Of a stretch of 64,000 nucleotides of DNA, positions 50,788-59,008 are shown in pieces; position 1 is the stretch's first letter, and every line of letters starts with the position of its first letter. Position numbers and translations under genes: made by a program. Source of the stretch: Sphingomonas gellani. Its GTDB lineage: Bacteria > Pseudomonadota > Alphaproteobacteria > Sphingomonadales > Sphingomonadaceae. A model generated the notes under the pieces. That model was given only the letters and a program-made list of their open reading frames with translations, had not been told where the DNA came from and made no database searches. The stretch is from positions 123,311 to 187,310 of the forward strand of contig NZ_FOCF01000009.1 in the NCBI RefSeq assembly GCF_900110035.1, in the 5' to 3' direction.

Positions 50788-51333
50788 ATGTTAGACAATG
50801 GTGTCACGCTTGTTAACCAGGGAAAACGGCGGGAGCGTTGGCCAGTGTTGGAATCCGCTTTGGCAATGGGGCTGTTGCTCGCCGCCGTTCCGATGCGCGC
50901 GGACGCCGGGGCGGTGATGCCGCAGGGGACGCCTTCCCCTCTCTGGCGCGGCGCGACCCGCATCGCCCTTTCCTGCACGACGGATGTTGATTCGTCCTTG
51001 TGCGACATTCTTCAGCAACAGGCGCGCGCACTCTCCGCCCTGCCCGTCGATCCGGCATCCGGGCGGGAGGGTGCAACCGTGGCCGATCGCGGCGTGGTCG
51101 TGCTGACCGTCTCGATCGAGGACATCGGCGACGCCCGGCGCTTGGCCGCCGTGGCGCGGCGGGCTGTTGAAATCGACGACGCGGAATCGCCCGCGCGCCA
51201 CGCCGTGCCATGGCCGGTCACCAAGGGGGAGGCAGGGCGCGAAGCCGCCGAACGCCTGCTGGCAGGCATCCTGCCCCACCGCTCCGCAACGAGCCGGAGC
51301 ATTGCTCCGGCCATGTCTCAGGGGACGCCATAA
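50788..51333 (+). CDS. Putative periplasmic protein upstream of serralysin
   Basis: This 181-residue frame has a plausible signal sequence (WPVLESALAMGLLLAAVPMR, cleavage near ADAGA). The mature part has a CTTDVDSSLCDIL segment (possible disulphide), then strands and helices (GVVVLTVSIEDIGDARRLAA; EAGREAAERLLAGILPH). No family is recognised. It precedes the serralysin gene by 90 nt on the same strand. Secreted proteases are sometimes encoded beside a small periplasmic inhibitor, so that role is possible, but the sequence does not resemble the Inh family. The start could be further in (ATG near 50866). A long antisense frame is considered spurious. Confidence 0.55.
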   Translation: MLDNGVTLVNQGKRRERWPVLESALAMGLLLAAVPMRADAGAVMPQGTPSPLWRGATRIALSCTTDVDSSLCDILQQQARALSALPVDPASGREGATVADRGVVVLTVSIEDIGDARRLAAVARRAVEIDDAESPARHAVPWPVTKGEAGREAAERLLAGILPHRSATSRSIAPAMSQGTP

Positions 51334-51384
51334 CGCATTCCGGCCGGCACGTGACAGAGACGGGCGACACGGTCGGCACGTCAT

Positions 51385-51400
51385 CCCCGACATGTCGGGG
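51385..51400. promoter_or_regulatory. 16-bp perfect palindrome upstream of the serralysin gene
   Basis: CCCCGACATGTCGGGG is fully self-complementary and ends 23 nt before the serralysin start, close to the ribosome-binding region. It shares the GACATGTC core with the palindrome upstream of kpsT. A regulatory operator or RNA hairpin in the 5' leader are both possible. Confidence 0.5.
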
Positions 51401-51423
51401 CGATCATAGAACAGGGGAGAATT

Positions 51424-53406
51424 ATGACCGAACTGAGCGATATTTCCGGCGGATATGTCTGCCACTGCCCGTCCTGCGCGTCGGGCCTGACGCATCACGG
51501 TTTCGACGACGGCGGTCCGGCCGCGGCGTCGCTCGACCCCAAGGCGGGCGGCAGCTATGCCAGCAAGCCGATCTGGGACGTGAACCAGATCGACGCCAAC
51601 CTGAACCGCACCGGTTATAACTGGGGCAAGAACAATTATGGCGAGTTGAACGACGGCGTCCTCAACTACGGCTTCTGGCTGAACAAGGAGGAGCTGGCGA
51701 ACAGCTATTACGTCAACGTCGCCGGCACGTCCGCGCTGAACGAATATTTCAGCTTCAGTGCGTTCACCTCGGGCCAGGTCGCGCTGGCGCAGCGCTCGAT
51801 CCAGCTGTGGGACGACCTGATCGCGATCTCGTTCCAGCAGACCAAGTCCGGGTCCGCCGATATCACCTTCGGCAATGCCGACACGGGCGGGGCGCAGGCT
51901 TATGCCTACCTCCCCTTCGGCAGCACGGACGATGCCGAAATCCTGAAGGATTATGGGTTCGAGGATTATGGCCGGCTGGGCGGCGACGTGTGGATCGATG
52001 GCGGTGTGGCGTCCAACTTCTCGCCGCTGACGGCAAGCTATTACGCGCAGACCACCATGGTGCACGAGCTCGGCCACGCGATCGGCCTCAGCCATCCGGG
52101 CGACTACAACGCCACCGACGATGATGACGGGGACGGCGTTCCCGACCCGATCACCTATGCGAACGACGCCTTCTACGCGCAGGATTCGCGCCAGTACACG
52201 ATCATGAGCTATTTCGACGCATACGAGACGGGCGCGCAACACATCGATTTCAAGCTGCTCAACTTCGCCTATGCCGCGACGCCGCTGATCCACGACATCG
52301 CCGCGATCCAGAAGATCTACGGCGCCGACATGACCACGCGCACCGGCGACACCGTGTACGGATTCAACGCGACCGCCGGCAATTCGGTGTACGATTTCTC
52401 GGTCAATACGCGGCCGATCGTCGCCATCTGGGACGCGGGCGGCAACGACACGCTCGACTTCTCCGGCTGGAACACCCCGTCGATCATCGACCTGAACCAG
52501 GGCGCCTTCTCCTCGGGCGGCGGGGTCGAGGAGTTCCTGACGCTGGAAGAGGTCAACGCCAACCGCGCCGCGGCCGGCCTCGCCGCGCGGACCCAGGCGG
52601 CCTATGACTATTATGAGGACCTGAAGTCGCAGCTGGGCCTGAAGAACGGCCTGTTCACCGACAACGTGTCGATCGCTTATGGCGCGGTGATCGAGAACGC
52701 GATCGGCGGGGGCGGCAACGACCGCCTGATCGGCAACGAGGTCGCCAACAGGTTGACCGGCAATGCCGGCCGCGACATTTTCGAGATTCATTCGGACGCA
52801 AAGTCGGGTGCCGACACGATCACCGACTGGACGCGTGGCGACGTGCTGGCCACCACAAAGGCGATCGCCGACAACAATGGCGACGGCATCATCACCTCTC
52901 GCACCTCGACCGTCACACTGGACGCGTCGGACGGCGACAAGGTGACGCTGACTGGTGTGACCAACATCGCGTTGCGCCTGATGGGCAATGTCGACGGCAT
53001 GTTCTATTATGAGGATGCGCGTGTCCGTCCGATCGCGACCGGCAGCCAGCGCGTTTACGAAAGCAGTTTCGGTAACGACACCATGGCGGGCCGGTCGACC
53101 GCCAGCGCGACCGACATCTTCTTCTTCGACACGGCGAACCCGGTCGCAGGCCTCGGCACCGATCGCGTCACCTTCACCAAGAACGACCTGCTGGTGACCA
53201 CTACGAAGCTGGCCGACGGCAATGGCGACGGTCGCATCACCTTCGGCGCAAACGGTCACCTCGACCTGCCGGGCATGGGCGGCAGCGTCACGATGACCGG
53301 TACCACGGCACTGGAATTCGACGGCACCGTGACCAACAACGGCATCCAATATTATGTGTACAGCAATGTCGGATCCACGGTGGGCACCGCCGCGCTGCAC
53401 TTCTGA
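51424..53406 (+). CDS. Serralysin-family (M10B) secreted metalloprotease
   Basis: This 660-residue calcium-dependent zinc protease is predicted to be secreted by a type I system. The catalytic motif HELGHAIGLSHPGDY is at about 213 and the Met-turn IMSYFD at about 260. The peptidase C-terminal RTX region begins near 425, with GGGGNDRLIGNEVANRLTGN. Only about two nonapeptide repeats are present. They are followed by two tandem units of about 90 residues that each contain an EF-hand-like loop (DNNGDGIIT and DGNGDGRIT). There is no Sec signal; the N-terminus has a CHCPSC motif, consistent with T1SS export. The T1SS ABC transporter at the right edge (63.5 kb) is a candidate exporter. A strong hairpin follows the stop. 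Confidence 0.93.
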   Translation: MTELSDISGGYVCHCPSCASGLTHHGFDDGGPAAASLDPKAGGSYASKPIWDVNQIDANLNRTGYNWGKNNYGELNDGVLNYGFWLNKEELANSYYVNVAGTSALNEYFSFSAFTSGQVALAQRSIQLWDDLIAISFQQTKSGSADITFGNADTGGAQAYAYLPFGSTDDAEILKDYGFEDYGRLGGDVWIDGGVASNFSPLTASYYAQTTMVHELGHAIGLSHPGDYNATDDDDGDGVPDPITYANDAFYAQDSRQYTIMSYFDAYETGAQHIDFKLLNFAYAATPLIHDIAAIQKIYGADMTTRTGDTVYGFNATAGNSVYDFSVNTRPIVAIWDAGGNDTLDFSGWNTPSIIDLNQGAFSSGGGVEEFLTLEEVNANRAAAGLAARTQAAYDYYEDLKSQLGLKNGLFTDNVSIAYGAVIENAIGGGGNDRLIGNEVANRLTGNAGRDIFEIHSDAKSGADTITDWTRGDVLATTKAIADNNGDGIITSRTSTVTLDASDGDKVTLTGVTNIALRLMGNVDGMFYYEDARVRPIATGSQRVYESSFGNDTMAGRSTASATDIFFFDTANPVAGLGTDRVTFTKNDLLVTTTKLADGNGDGRITFGANGHLDLPGMGGSVTMTGTTALEFDGTVTNNGIQYYVYSNVGSTVGTAALHF

Positions 53407-53411
53407 CAAGA

Positions 53412-53437
53412 GGGAGGAGGGGGTGTCCCCTCCTCCC
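53412..53437 (+). terminator. Hairpin terminator after serralysin
   Basis: An 11-bp perfect stem, GGGAGGAGGGG (53412-53422) and CCCCTCCTCCC (53427-53437), with a GTGT loop starts 6 nt after the stop codon. A second GC-rich hairpin (about 53465-53497) ends in CCTTTCT. Confidence 0.8.
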
Positions 53438-53670
53438 TTCCAGCCTGCCGTCGAGCGGCAGGCACGGCCGGCGGGTTGCAGGTGCATCCGGCCGGCCTTT
53501 CTGTATCAAGCCCGTTCCGGGGTGTGGCGCCGCACCTATGCGTTGCGCGCCCTTGCACTCCGAGTATTCGACTCATGGCGGCCTGATCCTCGCGCCGGTA
53601 AGGTGGTCCGAAGAGCGCATGATCGACCGGTGCCACCCGCAACCATATCGTGCCCGCGCAGGAGAGGAGC

Positions 53671-53913
53671 ATGGAAGAGGTCGAGCCTAGGGCCGTGGTC
53701 GGATGGAAGCAGGAGGAAACGCGCCACGGCGTCGTGCTGACGCTGCAATTGATCGGCGACCGCGAGGCGTATCGCGAACACCGGTTCGACCATCTCCCGA
53801 TCGTGCTCGGCGACCGCCAGCTGCGCTCGCTGGCGCGCGACCTGGCACGGGCGACGACCGAACGCGGCATGGAGGTGTTCGCCCCCAAACGCTGGTGGCG
53901 CTTCGGCCGCTGA
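53671..53913 (+). CDS. Small hypothetical protein (80 residues)
   Basis: The protein starts at ATG 53671 with a strong AGGAGAGGAG ribosome-binding site. It is basic and has alternating strand-helix character (GVVLTLQLIGDREAYREHRF; RSLARDLARATTERGMEVF), ending PKRWWRFGR. No family is recognised. It is monocistronic between the serralysin terminator and a region of about 290 nt. The good start signal and clean frame make it likely to be real. Confidence 0.6.
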   Translation: MEEVEPRAVVGWKQEETRHGVVLTLQLIGDREAYREHRFDHLPIVLGDRQLRSLARDLARATTERGMEVFAPKRWWRFGR

Positions 53914-54203
53914 TCGGGCGTGTGGCAGGCGGCCGGTGTTCCCGGATCCACCGCTGTAACGGCATGACCGTGAGCAAGCAGCTCCCCGCCATGACCCCGA
54001 TCCTGGAAACGCTGTCGACGCCGATCATGGACAGTTGGGCCGCGGGAATGGTGCAATCGATCGCATGGGCGTTCAGGGTGTAACGCCGGTCACACCGCGG
54101 GGAATATGAGCGGCACCCGCTCTACGGGAGCATTTGGTCGCAAGTACGAGTCGACCCGACTCATTCCGTTTGTCGCGGGCAGGCGCGAGCGCATGCTGGG
54201 AGC

Positions 54204-54608
54204 ATGGAACAGCGCATCACTCACGCCTGCGGCCATGAGCAGGTCCATTATCTTGCCGGCTTTCCCGATCAGAGGGTGCGCAAGGCGACATGGCTTCGGA
54301 CGACCGAATGCCGCACGTGCTTCGTCGCTGCGAAGCGGTTGCAGGAGGCGGAAGTTGCTGCACGCGATCTGGTCGTGGTCGCCCCTCTCGATTTGCCGCA
54401 GCTTTGCGGCAGCGACCGGCAGGTGGCGTGGGCGACGACGATCCGCGCGCGCCGGCTTTCGGCGATGCTGGCGGAGGGTAGCGTGCCGGACTTTCGGTTC
54501 GGCGTGATCGATGCCAAATGGTGGATCGATCACCGCGACCTGACTGACGCGGACCTGGTCGCCAAGGCCGGGGAGATCATGACGGCGGGTCTGCCACAGG
54601 CGGCATGA
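54204..54608 (+). CDS. Small protein with putative zinc-binding Cys/His motif
   Basis: This 134-residue protein begins with THACGHEQVHYL and continues to TECRTCFVAAKRLQEAE, giving a C-x-H plus C-x-x-C arrangement that could bind one zinc ion. The rest is alpha/beta without recognised motifs (DLVVVAPLDLPQLCGSDRQ; RFGVIDAKWWIDHRDLTD). Proteins of this look are common as uncharacterised genes in sphingomonads and on plasmids, from my recollection. It is convergent with the D-Ala-D-Ala carboxypeptidase gene. The upstream 53914-54203 contains only a 39-residue frame that I do not accept. Confidence 0.6.
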   Translation: MEQRITHACGHEQVHYLAGFPDQRVRKATWLRTTECRTCFVAAKRLQEAEVAARDLVVVAPLDLPQLCGSDRQVAWATTIRARRLSAMLAEGSVPDFRFGVIDAKWWIDHRDLTDADLVAKAGEIMTAGLPQAA

Positions 54609-54637
54609 CGCTGCGGTGGAGCTCGTCCTTCCGTCCC

Positions 54638-55639
54638 TTACTTGCGTTCGTGCGCCCTCTTCGCCGGCTTTGCGGGTCGTGACGCGCTGGTTTTCTTGCG
54701 GCCGTCCCGTTGCGGGGCCGCGCGGGGACGATCCAACTGTTTCCGCATGCGATCCTGACGGGTCGGCACCGCGCCACCCTCGCGCCGGGCGGAGTGCGTA
54801 ACGACAGCGCGGGGCCGCGATCCCTGGGGCGAGGAGAAGCCCGATTCCATCAGGTTCGCGACCAGCAGGTCGCGCGCGGCTGCGCTCTGCGCGCCCATCA
54901 CGACGACTACCATGCGCTTGCCGCCCCGTCGCGCGGACGCGGCGAGGTTGAAGCCGGCCGGAACCGTGTAGCCCGTCTTCAGGCCGTCCAGACCCTTGAC
55001 CTTGCCGAGCAGCTTGTTGTGATTGGGCCTGGACTGCCCCTGCCACCGGATCTGCCGCGTCGCGAACAGGCGATAGCGGTCGGGATGGTGGCGGATCAGG
55101 TAGCGGGCGAGCACTGCCATGTCGGTGGCCGTGGTGACGCCGCCACTCGGCGCCAGCCCGGTGGCATTGCCGAAGCGCGTGTTGGTCATGCCGATTTCCG
55201 CCGCACGCGCGTTCATGCGGGTGACGAAGCGCGCCTCGCTTCCCCCGATCCGGTCGGCAAAGGCCACCGCGATGTCGTTGGCAGAGATAACCGCGATCGC
55301 CTTCATCGCCGCCGCCACGCTCATCCCTCGTCCGATGCCGAGGCCTAGGCGGCTGGGCGGCTGCCGCGCGCCGGCCGGGGTCATGACGATGCGGTCGCCG
55401 GGCTTCAGCTGGCCCATATCCAGCGCGTCGAAGACGAGCAGCAGGGTCATTACCTTGGCGAGCGACGCGGGCGGGCGCCGGATCGACGCGTTCGCCGCAT
55501 ACAGCGCACGGCCCGTCTGCGCGTCGATGACCAGTTCGGAGATCGGCGCCGGGCCGCGACTGGGCGCCGCCAGCGCGGGCGGGGCCGTGCCGAGCAGCAC
55601 GGCCACGATCATGCATGCGGTGACGATCCGCCCCCTCAC
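54638..55639 (-). CDS. D-alanyl-D-alanine carboxypeptidase (PBP5/6-like)
   Basis: The 333-residue serine peptidase trims the peptide stem of peptidoglycan in the periplasm. A signal peptide is present (IVTACMIVAVLLGTAPPALA). The three active-site motifs are SLAKVMT (SxxK), SANDIAVAF (SxN) and LKTGYT (KTG). VGGS-type and NHNKLLGKVKGLDGLKTGYT context fits the S11 family. The C-terminal tail after about 270 is low-complexity, basic and rich in Arg/Lys/Pro (DRPRAAPQRDGRKKTSA), in place of the usual amphipathic anchor. It is the last gene of a minus-strand group after the UDP-sugar genes. Confidence 0.92.
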   Translation of the reverse strand: MRGRIVTACMIVAVLLGTAPPALAAPSRGPAPISELVIDAQTGRALYAANASIRRPPASLAKVMTLLLVFDALDMGQLKPGDRIVMTPAGARQPPSRLGLGIGRGMSVAAAMKAIAVISANDIAVAFADRIGGSEARFVTRMNARAAEIGMTNTRFGNATGLAPSGGVTTATDMAVLARYLIRHHPDRYRLFATRQIRWQGQSRPNHNKLLGKVKGLDGLKTGYTVPAGFNLAASARRGGKRMVVVVMGAQSAAARDLLVANLMESGFSSPQGSRPRAVVTHSARREGGAVPTRQDRMRKQLDRPRAAPQRDGRKKTSASRPAKPAKRAHERK

Positions 55640-55667
55640 CCCGGCGCGCAGAGGGCGGATACGCGGT

Positions 55668-56675
55668 TTAGTCGCCGTAATAACCCCGGTACCAATCGGC
55701 GAACTTCGTTAGGCCCTCGTCCAGCATCACTTTCGGTCGATAGCCGGTCAGCGCGTGAAGCTTCGACACGTCGGCATAGGTCGCGGTGACGTCACCCTGC
55801 TGCATCGGGCGCATGATCTTTTCCGCGGTGCGGCCGAGCGCACGCTCCAGCGAGCCGATCATCTCCATCAGCCCGACCGGATGGCTGTCGCCGATGTTGA
55901 GGACGCGGTGCAGGGCGGCCTTGGCCGCTGCCCCGTCATTGATAGCGGGCGGATGGTCGAGTGCGCCGACGATGCCGTCGACGATGTCGTCGATATAGGT
56001 GAAGTCGCGTGCCATGCGGCCCTCGCCGAACACCTCGATCGCCTCGCCGCGCATGATCTTCTGCGTGAAGGAGAAATAGGCCATGTCCGGCCGGCCCCAC
56101 GGGCCATAAACGGTGAAGAAGCGCAGCCCTGTCTGCGGCAGCCCGTACAGGGTCGCATAGGACTGGCTCATCAGCTCGCACGCCCGCTTGGTCGCGGCAT
56201 AGAGCGACACCGGGCTGGCGGCGGGCTCGTCCTCGGTGAAGCCCTGCCCGCCCATCGGCTTGTCGCCATAGACGGAAGAAGAGGAGGCGTAGACCAGATG
56301 CTCGAAGCCGGGCGCATGGCGGCACGCCTCCATCACCGACAGGTGGCCGGCGAGGTTGGAATGCTGATAGGCGAAGGGGTTTTGAATGCTGTAGCGGACC
56401 CCCGCCTGTGCGGCGAGGTGGACGACGCGGACGATCCCTTGCGACCGGATCAGGTCGGCGATGCGGCCGGCGTCCGCGATGTCCATCTTTTCGAAGTGGA
56501 AGCCGTCCTTACCCTCGAAGGTGGCAAGGCGCGCGGCCTTCAGCGCGGGGTCGTAATAATCGTTGACGATATCGACCCCGATCACCCGCTCGCCCCGGGC
56601 GAGCAGGTGGTGCGCGGTGGCATGACCGACGAACCCCGCCGCGCCCGTGACGAGAACGGGGTCCGCCCGGCTCAA
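55668..56675 (-). CDS. UDP-glucuronate 4-epimerase-type NAD-dependent epimerase
   Basis: The 335-residue extended SDR has motifs PVLVTGAAGFVGHATAHHLL, VHLAAQAGVRYSIQNPFAYQ, VYASSSSVYG, SLYAATKRACELM (YxxxK) and FFTVYGPWGRPDMAYFSFT, the last typical of the UDP-GlcA 4-epimerase group (LpsL/CapI). It would make UDP-galacturonate. No ATG gives a normal length. The TTG at 56675 overlaps the ugd stop codon (TTGA) and yields the expected 335 residues, so it is the preferred start. The long upstream frame is antisense noise. Translational coupling to ugd makes a Glc-GlcA-GalA supply unit. Confidence 0.92.
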   Translation of the reverse strand: MSRADPVLVTGAAGFVGHATAHHLLARGERVIGVDIVNDYYDPALKAARLATFEGKDGFHFEKMDIADAGRIADLIRSQGIVRVVHLAAQAGVRYSIQNPFAYQHSNLAGHLSVMEACRHAPGFEHLVYASSSSVYGDKPMGGQGFTEDEPAASPVSLYAATKRACELMSQSYATLYGLPQTGLRFFTVYGPWGRPDMAYFSFTQKIMRGEAIEVFGEGRMARDFTYIDDIVDGIVGALDHPPAINDGAAAKAALHRVLNIGDSHPVGLMEMIGSLERALGRTAEKIMRPMQQGDVTATYADVSKLHALTGYRPKVMLDEGLTKFADWYRGYYGD

Positions 56676-57973
56676 CGACCGATGCCCGTGTAGGAGAAGC
56701 CGGCCGCCGCGGCCTCGGCCGGGCTGTACACGTTGCGCAGGTCGACCAGAACCGGCTGCGACAACAGCCCCTTCACCCGCTCGAAATCGAGCGCGCGATA
56801 GGCGTCCCATTCGGTCAGGATGGCGACCGCGTCGGCGCCCTCCATCGCCTGGTACGGACCGTCGCAATAGGTGACGTTTTCCAGCACCAGCTTGGCCTGC
56901 TCGACGCCTTCCGGATCGTGGGCCTGCACCTTGGCGCCCGCGTCCTGCAACGCCTGGATCACCGCGATCGCAGGGCTGTCGCGCATGTCGTCGGTATTGG
57001 GCTTGAAGGTCAGGCCGAGCACCGCGATAGTCTTGCCACGCACGTCGCCACCCATCGCGGCGATGATCTTGCGGCCCATGGCGCGCTTGCGGTTGTCGTT
57101 GACCGCGACCACCGCCTCAACGATCCGCTGCGGTGCGTCATAGTCCTGGCTCGTCTTGAGCAGCGCCAGCGTGTCCTTGGGGAAGCACGACCCGCCATAA
57201 CCGGGGCCGGCATGCAGGAACTTGTTGCCGATGCGCCCGTCCAGGCCGATGCCGCGCGATACGTCCTGCACGTCGGCGCCGACCTTTTCGCACAGGTCCG
57301 CGATCTCGTTGATGAAGGTGATCTTGGTCGCCAGGAACGCATTGCCGGCGTATTTGGTCAGCTCCGCGCTGCGGCGGCTCATCTCCACGATCGGCGACTT
57401 GTTGATGTACAGCGGGCGGTAGACTTGGCGCATCACCGCCAGCGCGCGTTCGTCGTCCGAACCGATCACGATGCGGTCGGGCCGCTTGAAGTCGTCGATC
57501 GCCGCGCCCTCGCGCAGGAATTCGGGGTTGGACACGACCGCGAAGTCGGCGTCCGGATTTGCCTCGCGGATGATGCGCTCCACCTCGTCGCCGGTGCCGA
57601 CGGGCACGGTGGACTTGTCGACGACCACGGTGAAGCCGGTGATCGCGCGCCCGATCTCCTCGGCCGCGGCATGGACATAGGACAGGTCGGCATGGCCGTC
57701 GCCACGACGCGACGGGGTGCCGACGCCGATGAACACCGCGTCAGCGCCGGCCACGCCCTGCGCCAGGTCGGTGCCGAAGGTCAGGCGCCCCGCCTTGACG
57801 TTGCGGGCGACCAGTTCGTCCAGACCCGGTTCGAAGATCGGCATGCGACCTTCGTGCAGCGCGTCGATCTTGCGCTGGTCCTTGTCGATGCAGACCACGT
57901 CGTGGCCGAAATCGGCGAAGCAAGCGCCGGAAACCAGGCCAACATAGCCCGATCCGATCATGGTGATGCGCAA
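56672..57973 (-). CDS. ugd: UDP-glucose 6-dehydrogenase
   Basis: The 433-residue enzyme oxidises UDP-glucose to UDP-glucuronate. The N-terminal Rossmann motif is MRITMIGSGYVGLVSGACFA. Other matches are VFIGVGTPSRRGDGHADLSY, VDKSTVPVGTG, SNPEFLREGAAIDDF, the catalytic Cys in GPGYGGSCFPKDTLAL, and VLGLTFKPNTDDMRDSPA. Length is standard. It feeds both the downstream 4-epimerase (overlapping gene) and the UDP-xylose synthase at 49.6 kb. The 205-nt gap upstream (57974-58178) contains GTGTCGACATGAC, a variant of the recurring GACATGTC motif. Confidence 0.97.
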   Translation of the reverse strand: MRITMIGSGYVGLVSGACFADFGHDVVCIDKDQRKIDALHEGRMPIFEPGLDELVARNVKAGRLTFGTDLAQGVAGADAVFIGVGTPSRRGDGHADLSYVHAAAEEIGRAITGFTVVVDKSTVPVGTGDEVERIIREANPDADFAVVSNPEFLREGAAIDDFKRPDRIVIGSDDERALAVMRQVYRPLYINKSPIVEMSRRSAELTKYAGNAFLATKITFINEIADLCEKVGADVQDVSRGIGLDGRIGNKFLHAGPGYGGSCFPKDTLALLKTSQDYDAPQRIVEAVVAVNDNRKRAMGRKIIAAMGGDVRGKTIAVLGLTFKPNTDDMRDSPAIAVIQALQDAGAKVQAHDPEGVEQAKLVLENVTYCDGPYQAMEGADAVAILTEWDAYRALDFERVKGLLSQPVLVDLRNVYSPAEAAAAGFSYTGIGR

Positions 57974-58178
57974 GGTGGTGCCTCCTGATGGGGATCGTTT
58001 CGATCGCGACCTAGATGATCGGCAATGGCGATGACAACAGCCTTCGCATCATCTGTCGATAATGAGGTGCCGATATTCGCCGATCCGGCGCAAAATACCG
58101 GTGCCTGTGTTGTGACGACACAGCCCGCATCCGAGTCACGCGGGCGTGTCGACATGACTACACGTCGAAGTGAACTTG

Positions 58179-58673
58179 TCAGGAAAGCCGCAGTGCGACC
58201 GCCACCAGACCCCAGATCGACGCGCCGGCCACGGCCACGAGGAGGAAACGGGCGGACCCCGCGATCCGCCATGTTCCCGCCGTCGAGGGCGTCGAAGTCG
58301 TGGCAACACGGGGCGCGATGGTCGCGGTCGCGCCGGAAACGGCGTTGGTGAAAGCGGCTTCGATCGCGGCGGGAGTCAGGGGCGACGTGAACAGGCAGCC
58401 ATGGTGCGTTCCCTTGCGCCATGCCACCTCAGCATCCGCACGCCCGGCCCCGGCCAGCCCGACACGGACGGGCGTACCCACGGCGATCGGGTCGGCGCTG
58501 GAAAACCGGAAGCCGGCGATCGACAGGTCCTCCACCGTCACGTCCAAGGGTACGGCATCTTCGGCCCGGAGGGTGCTGGGCCGTGCAATGGTCGCGCGCG
58601 GGAGGGTGCGCCGGCACGTCGCCTCATCGACCGATATGCCGGTCGCCGTGTCCAGTCCGGTCACCTGCGCCAT
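58179..58673 (-). CDS. PilZ-domain protein with C-terminal membrane anchor
   Basis: About 164 residues from ATG 58673 (the longer frame overlaps the preceding gene). A PilZ-like core spans about 30-105: basic residues in RRTLPRATIARPSTLR, then VTVEDLSIAGFRFSS (the D/N-x-S-x-x-G motif), then RVGLAGAGRADAEVAWRKG. This suggests binding of cyclic di-GMP. The R-x-x-x-R arrangement is imperfect, so binding is uncertain. The C-terminus has a hydrophobic anchor (FLLVAVAGASIWGLVAVALR). It lies 8 nt after a small membrane protein gene and downstream of the glucosylphosphotransferase gene, so it may link c-di-GMP to exopolysaccharide synthesis. Confidence 0.78.
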   Translation of the reverse strand: MAQVTGLDTATGISVDEATCRRTLPRATIARPSTLRAEDAVPLDVTVEDLSIAGFRFSSADPIAVGTPVRVGLAGAGRADAEVAWRKGTHHGCLFTSPLTPAAIEAAFTNAVSGATATIAPRVATTSTPSTAGTWRIAGSARFLLVAVAGASIWGLVAVALRLS

Positions 58674-58681
58674 CGACCCGG

Positions 58682-58972
58682 TCAGGCGATCCAGGCGATG
58701 AAGCCCACCAGCGCGCCGGTGAAGACCACCGGCCCCGCCACGGTCGAGCAGAGGCGGATCGCCCGTTCCGCCCGGCTCGGTTGTTCCGGGGGCAGCAGCC
58801 ATGCATCGAAGCCGATGTAGTCACCGGCAAGCGGGTCGTCGACCAACGGTTCATCGAGGACCAGCGGCTGTTCGGCCGGATGTGCGAGGGGTGCCAGACG
58901 TGCCATGGCGCGATCATGCCGGAATGTGATTAAAGCCATGTGTGGCAGGGTGGTTAAAAGGCCGTCCACCAT
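58682..58972 (-). CDS. Small membrane protein of the PilZ unit
   Basis: The 96-residue protein (Met at 58939 or 58906 are possible shorter starts; none has a clear ribosome-binding site) ends in a hydrophobic span (LCSTVAGPVVFTGALVGFIA). The middle is acidic (LVLDEPLVDDPLAGDYIGFD). No family is recognised. It lies 8 nt upstream of the PilZ gene and 36 nt downstream of the glucosylphosphotransferase gene, all on the minus strand. Confidence 0.5.
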   Translation of the reverse strand: MVDGLLTTLPHMALITFRHDRAMARLAPLAHPAEQPLVLDEPLVDDPLAGDYIGFDAWLLPPEQPSRAERAIRLCSTVAGPVVFTGALVGFIAWIA

Positions 58973-59008
58973 GCCTGTCGCCCGTCGCCCCGCAACGGAC
59001 GTTACCCG

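Noticed and set aside
50791..53487. 898-codon minus-strand frame
   Set aside because: It lies antisense to the serralysin and the gene before it; its composition reflects GC-rich codon bias, not a protein family.
53964..54083. 39-residue plus-strand frame
   Set aside because: No ribosome-binding site, no recognisable features and a composition close to random for this GC content.
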